A DNA stretch of 64,000 nt, from positions 545,570 to 609,569 of the forward strand of contig NZ_LMUT01000003.1 of assembly GCF_009765785.1 (NCBI RefSeq), in the 5' to 3' direction. Origin of the DNA: Granulicella sp. L46. Lineage in GTDB: Bacteria; Acidobacteriota; Terriglobia; Terriglobales; Acidobacteriaceae. Made by a program: the position numbers and the translations under genes. The notes beneath the pieces are model-generated. The model saw only the letters and a list, made by a program, of their open reading frames with translations, was not told the origin of the DNA and ran no database searches. This document shows, piece by piece, positions 61,367 through 64,000 of the stretch; position 1 is the first letter of the stretch, and the number at the start of each line of letters is the position of its first letter.

Positions 61367-63523
61367 CTATGCCCCAGGCTTCCTGCGAAATGTCGGCTTC
61401 GCTCCACCAGGCCCACTCCGCTTCGCTCCAAATCCACCCGGCTTACCACCAAACTTCGGCTTGCCGCCAAACGAGGACTTGCCGCCAAAGCTCTTTCGCT
61501 TCGTCCCATCGCCCTCGCTCTTCGGAACCCACGGCTCCTTCGTAAACGGACGCGTATGCGCATCCGCAGCGCGAGGCTTGTACGGCCGCTTCGGCAACGA
61601 CCGCTCCACCGTCGACTCCGCACCACCGCTAGCCTCAACTCGCGGCGTATACGCCTTCTTCATAAACGGTCGCGTCCCGCCTTCACGCGCTTTGTAAGGA
61701 CGCTTCGGGAACGGCTTGCCCCCGCCTTCCTTCCCGGCAAAACTCCGTGGCTTGAACGAAGCCCGCTCTCCACCCTCTTCCGTCCGAGGCGTGTAGGGTC
61801 TCTTCGCAAACGGCTTCGCTCCACCCTCTGCGGTCCGCGGCGTATAAGGCCGTTTCGTAAACGAACCCTCTGCGCCCTCACCACGAGGCGTATAGGGACG
61901 CTTGGCAAAAGGCTTCGCTCCACCTTCAGTGCGTGGCGTATAAGGCCGCTTAGCAAATGATCCCTCACCACCCTCACCACGAGGCGTGTACGGTCTCTTC
62001 GCGAACGGCTTTGCACCGCCCTCAGCATCGCGCTTCACATACGGCCGCTTCGCTCCAAACCCGCCAGCCTTCGCCACGCGATCCTTGCTCTCATAACTCC
62101 GAGGCTTGAACGTCGCCCGCTCACCACTCTCTTCGGTCCGAGGCGTATACGGCCGCTTCTCAAATGACTTAGTCGCCGACCGTGGCGGAGTCCGCCGTTC
62201 CACCGGCAACCCCGCCTGCTCGCGCGCACCCAGCGGCGCACGATCCTCAGGCGCCGGCCGCCGAAACTTTGTGAACCCATCAGCCTTGGCAGGCGCCGCA
62301 GCCCGCGGCTTCCGATCCTCGTCCCAAGGTTTCGTGAATGTCTTCTTCACCCCACCAGCCCGCGCCGGCGCCGCTCCATCCTTCTTGAACGGCCGACGAT
62401 CCTTATCCGTCTTCCCATCCAGCCGCGCCCCAAACCGAGCCGACGGTTTCACCGGCCCAGCCCCCGGTCGCTTCGCCGCAAACCCGCCACGTCCCGCAGG
62501 CTTTGCAAAACTCTTCCCAGCAGGCTTGCCCCTGAACTCGCTAGCAACCTTACCTTCGCTCGCAAAGCTCTTGATCCGTCCCGTCCCAATCTTCTTCGGA
62601 CGCTCGACCACCGCAACCGGCTCTTCACCCTCCACCGCGAGCGCCTCGCCCTCAACCGCCGCAGCCACCGGCAGCCCACCAGGAATATGCAGCAGCGTCT
62701 TGCCCTCGACCACCACGGTCTCCAACTGCCGCGCACCCACCAGCGCATGCAGCACCTCGCGCACGCGCGACCGCGCTGTCAATGGCGAAAGAAATGTCGT
62801 CACCTCTTCTTCCGTCGCCGCAAACACCTGCGCCAAATACAACGACACCAGCGCCGACAGCGCCGTAGGCTGCCCAGCATTTGCCCCCGCCTTAATCGCC
62901 TTCGTGAATCTGCGCGACGTCAACTCCCACAACGTCCCGCCGTCACCCTGTGCCAACAGCGGAATCACCCGCAGCTGCGACCAAAGCTCTGTCAGCGAGC
63001 GCAGAATCGCCGCCTCCGTAACCTCGCGTCCCAACTCCTGCGCAACCTCCGCAGCCGACACCGGCCCACGCTCCGTCACCACCTCGTACACCTTCAGCCC
63101 CAGCGGCGAAACCTTCACCGCCCCCGACGTCGACGGCGGCTGCTTCCACGCCTTATCACCCCGCATCGTGAACACAAAGCTGAACACCTGCGCGCTCACT
63201 ACGAAGTCCGGCGCATCGCCAGGCACTCCCAGCAGATTCAGCGGCAGCGCCAATCCCTCACCCACCAGCCGCGAAACCAATCCCCGCGCAACCTCTGTCT
63301 CGGCAAACGTAGGTGCAGCCTTCGCCACGCCAAGTGTAGCCTCCACCAGCGAGGGCGCCGGCACCGGCAGTTGCGAACCGCGCGGCGCAAACAGCACCAG
63401 CCCGCGTTCGTTGATCCAGTCGCGCGCCGCCTCGAGCGTCAGCAACGGCTCGCCCGTCTGCTTCCATGCTGCAGCGCGAGCAGCCTCGAGCTGCATATCG
63501 TTAAACTCCGGTGTTGTACTCAA
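61367..63523 (-). CDS. Winged-helix protein with long basic KRPYTPR-repeat tail
   Basis: A 718-residue protein in two parts. Residues ~1-290 are a globular, mostly helical region with a winged-helix-like segment (GPVSAAEVAQELGREVTEAAILRSLTELWSQLRV) and some resemblance to AlkZ/YcaQ-type DNA-binding proteins. I see no glycosylase active-site motif, so this is tentative. Residues ~310-718 are extremely rich in Lys, Arg, Gly, Pro and Ala, with about ten copies of a KRPYTPR-like unit in the consensus PFAKRPYTPRTEGG, and a final FGGKPKFGGKPGGFGAKR block. The tail should be disordered and bind nucleic acid. It is 9 bp upstream of cmk, so co-transcribed. Start ATG 63523. Confidence 0.8.
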   Translation of the reverse strand: MSTTPEFNDMQLEAARAAAWKQTGEPLLTLEAARDWINERGLVLFAPRGSQLPVPAPSLVEATLGVAKAAPTFAETEVARGLVSRLVGEGLALPLNLLGVPGDAPDFVVSAQVFSFVFTMRGDKAWKQPPSTSGAVKVSPLGLKVYEVVTERGPVSAAEVAQELGREVTEAAILRSLTELWSQLRVIPLLAQGDGGTLWELTSRRFTKAIKAGANAGQPTALSALVSLYLAQVFAATEEEVTTFLSPLTARSRVREVLHALVGARQLETVVVEGKTLLHIPGGLPVAAAVEGEALAVEGEEPVAVVERPKKIGTGRIKSFASEGKVASEFRGKPAGKSFAKPAGRGGFAAKRPGAGPVKPSARFGARLDGKTDKDRRPFKKDGAAPARAGGVKKTFTKPWDEDRKPRAAAPAKADGFTKFRRPAPEDRAPLGAREQAGLPVERRTPPRSATKSFEKRPYTPRTEESGERATFKPRSYESKDRVAKAGGFGAKRPYVKRDAEGGAKPFAKRPYTPRGEGGEGSFAKRPYTPRTEGGAKPFAKRPYTPRGEGAEGSFTKRPYTPRTAEGGAKPFAKRPYTPRTEEGGERASFKPRSFAGKEGGGKPFPKRPYKAREGGTRPFMKKAYTPRVEASGGAESTVERSLPKRPYKPRAADAHTRPFTKEPWVPKSEGDGTKRKSFGGKSSFGGKPKFGGKPGGFGAKRSGPGGAKPTFRRKPGA

Positions 63524-63672
63524 AATTGCCTCTATCGTTTTCTGCTACGCCTTTTACGCGCAGCTTCCGAGATACCACGCAGAGAATAGACCTCAGTTCG
63601 CAGTGCTGTCATCGGAGAAAATCCTGTAAAGTATCCGTAAAAAAATCCTGCAAGAATAGCTCTTGCTCGCGC

Positions 63673-64000
63673 CTAGATACGCTGAAACGCGCGTTGGATG
63701 TCTCTTAGAGAATACCGCAATGCGATCGGTCTGCCGTGCGGACAGCTCATCGGATGCTCAGTTTTCCCCAATTCCCGCAATAACCAGTCAATCTTCGCCG
63801 GCTCCAGCACCATATTCACCTTGATCGCCGCATGGCACGCAATCGAAGCCGCAATCCGCGTCCGACGCAGCTCCTCGTTCTCCACCTGCGCCGACTTCTC
63901 CGTCACCCCCAGCACCTCCTCCAACACCCGTTCCAGCACCTTTCCCTCCAACCCCACAGGAGTCGCCTTCACCGCCAGCGTCCGTGGCCCAAACGGCTCA
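63673..64000 (-). CDS. mutL: DNA mismatch repair protein MutL, C-terminal fragment
   Basis: The last 108 codons of a gene entering from the right edge. The translation FGPRTLAVKATPVGL...RIAASIACHAAIKVNMVLEPAKIDWLLRELGKTEHPMSCPHGRPIALRYS matches the end of the MutL dimerisation/endonuclease domain: ACHAAIK and CPHGRP are the conserved C-terminal metal-site motifs of endonuclease-type MutL. It ends 150 bp before the KRPYTPR-repeat gene on the same strand. The ATPase domain is outside the window. Confidence 0.88.
   Translation of the reverse strand, partial: EPFGPRTLAVKATPVGLEGKVLERVLEEVLGVTEKSAQVENEELRRTRIAASIACHAAIKVNMVLEPAKIDWLLRELGKTEHPMSCPHGRPIALRYSLRDIQRAFQRI

Noticed and set aside
61560-62170. 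CRISPR-like regular repeats
   Set aside because: The repeats are the translated KRPYTPR units of a protein; spacing is irregular, repeats are degenerate and no cas gene is near.

Overview
The window is GC-rich DNA from a Gram-negative chromosome, most likely an acidobacterium of the Terriglobia type (Granulicella, Terriglobus or Edaphobacter relatives). That assignment is an inference. It rests on the phoH-ybeY-corC-era block, an M13 peptidase, an ntrYX pair, a GH127-type enzyme with a Tat signal, and many palindromic repeats shaped like 'GTCATCCTGAGCG...GAAGGACC'. No rRNA, insertion sequence, phage or CRISPR array was seen.

Layout. 0-2 kb: end of a cell-shape operon (mreC, mreD, mrdA; minus strand). 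2-6 kb: repeat-rich DNA around a recG gene swollen by four in-frame inserts. 6-9.3 kb: a lone receiver protein, a PhzF-family enzyme, then a possible regulatory unit: promoter, polycysteine leader peptide, terminator, 1-Cys peroxiredoxin and tRNA-Cys. 9.5-15.5 kb: a three-gene RND efflux operon. 15.5-23.3 kb: mreB, alanine dehydrogenase, the NtrY/NtrX-like two-component pair and an M20 amidohydrolase. 23.3-29.2 kb (minus): phoH, small membrane protein, ybeY, CorC-like protein, membrane protein, era, GNAT. 29.5-40.2 kb: rpsT, M13 peptidase, DMT permease, threonine synthase, HAD phosphatase, lytic transglycosylase, flippase-like protein, nrdR and a copper-protein-like lipoprotein. 40.3-46.2 kb: asd, lysC, a membrane protein, dapB, M29 aminopeptidase and GNAT. 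46.2-64 kb: RNB ribonuclease, FNR-like regulator, sucA, metallo-hydrolase, GH127-like enzyme, DinB protein, TPR protein, MFS exporter, cold-shock protein, cmk, a protein with a KRPYTPR-repeat tail, and the 3' end of mutL.

How the genes fit together. Aspartate-family synthesis is represented by asd, lysC, dapB and thrC. Cell-wall work is represented by mreBCD/mrdA and the transglycosylase. Ribosome and RNA maintenance is represented by era, ybeY, phoH, the RNB nuclease and rpsT.

Two features stand out. The first is the candidate cysteine-codon attenuator in front of a peroxiredoxin and tRNA-Cys (8149-9276). The second is the repeated intrusion of intergenic palindromic repeats into reading frames: recG, the ybeY tail and the C-terminus of the MFS exporter. 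All functions are read from sequence by eye; no database search was run.
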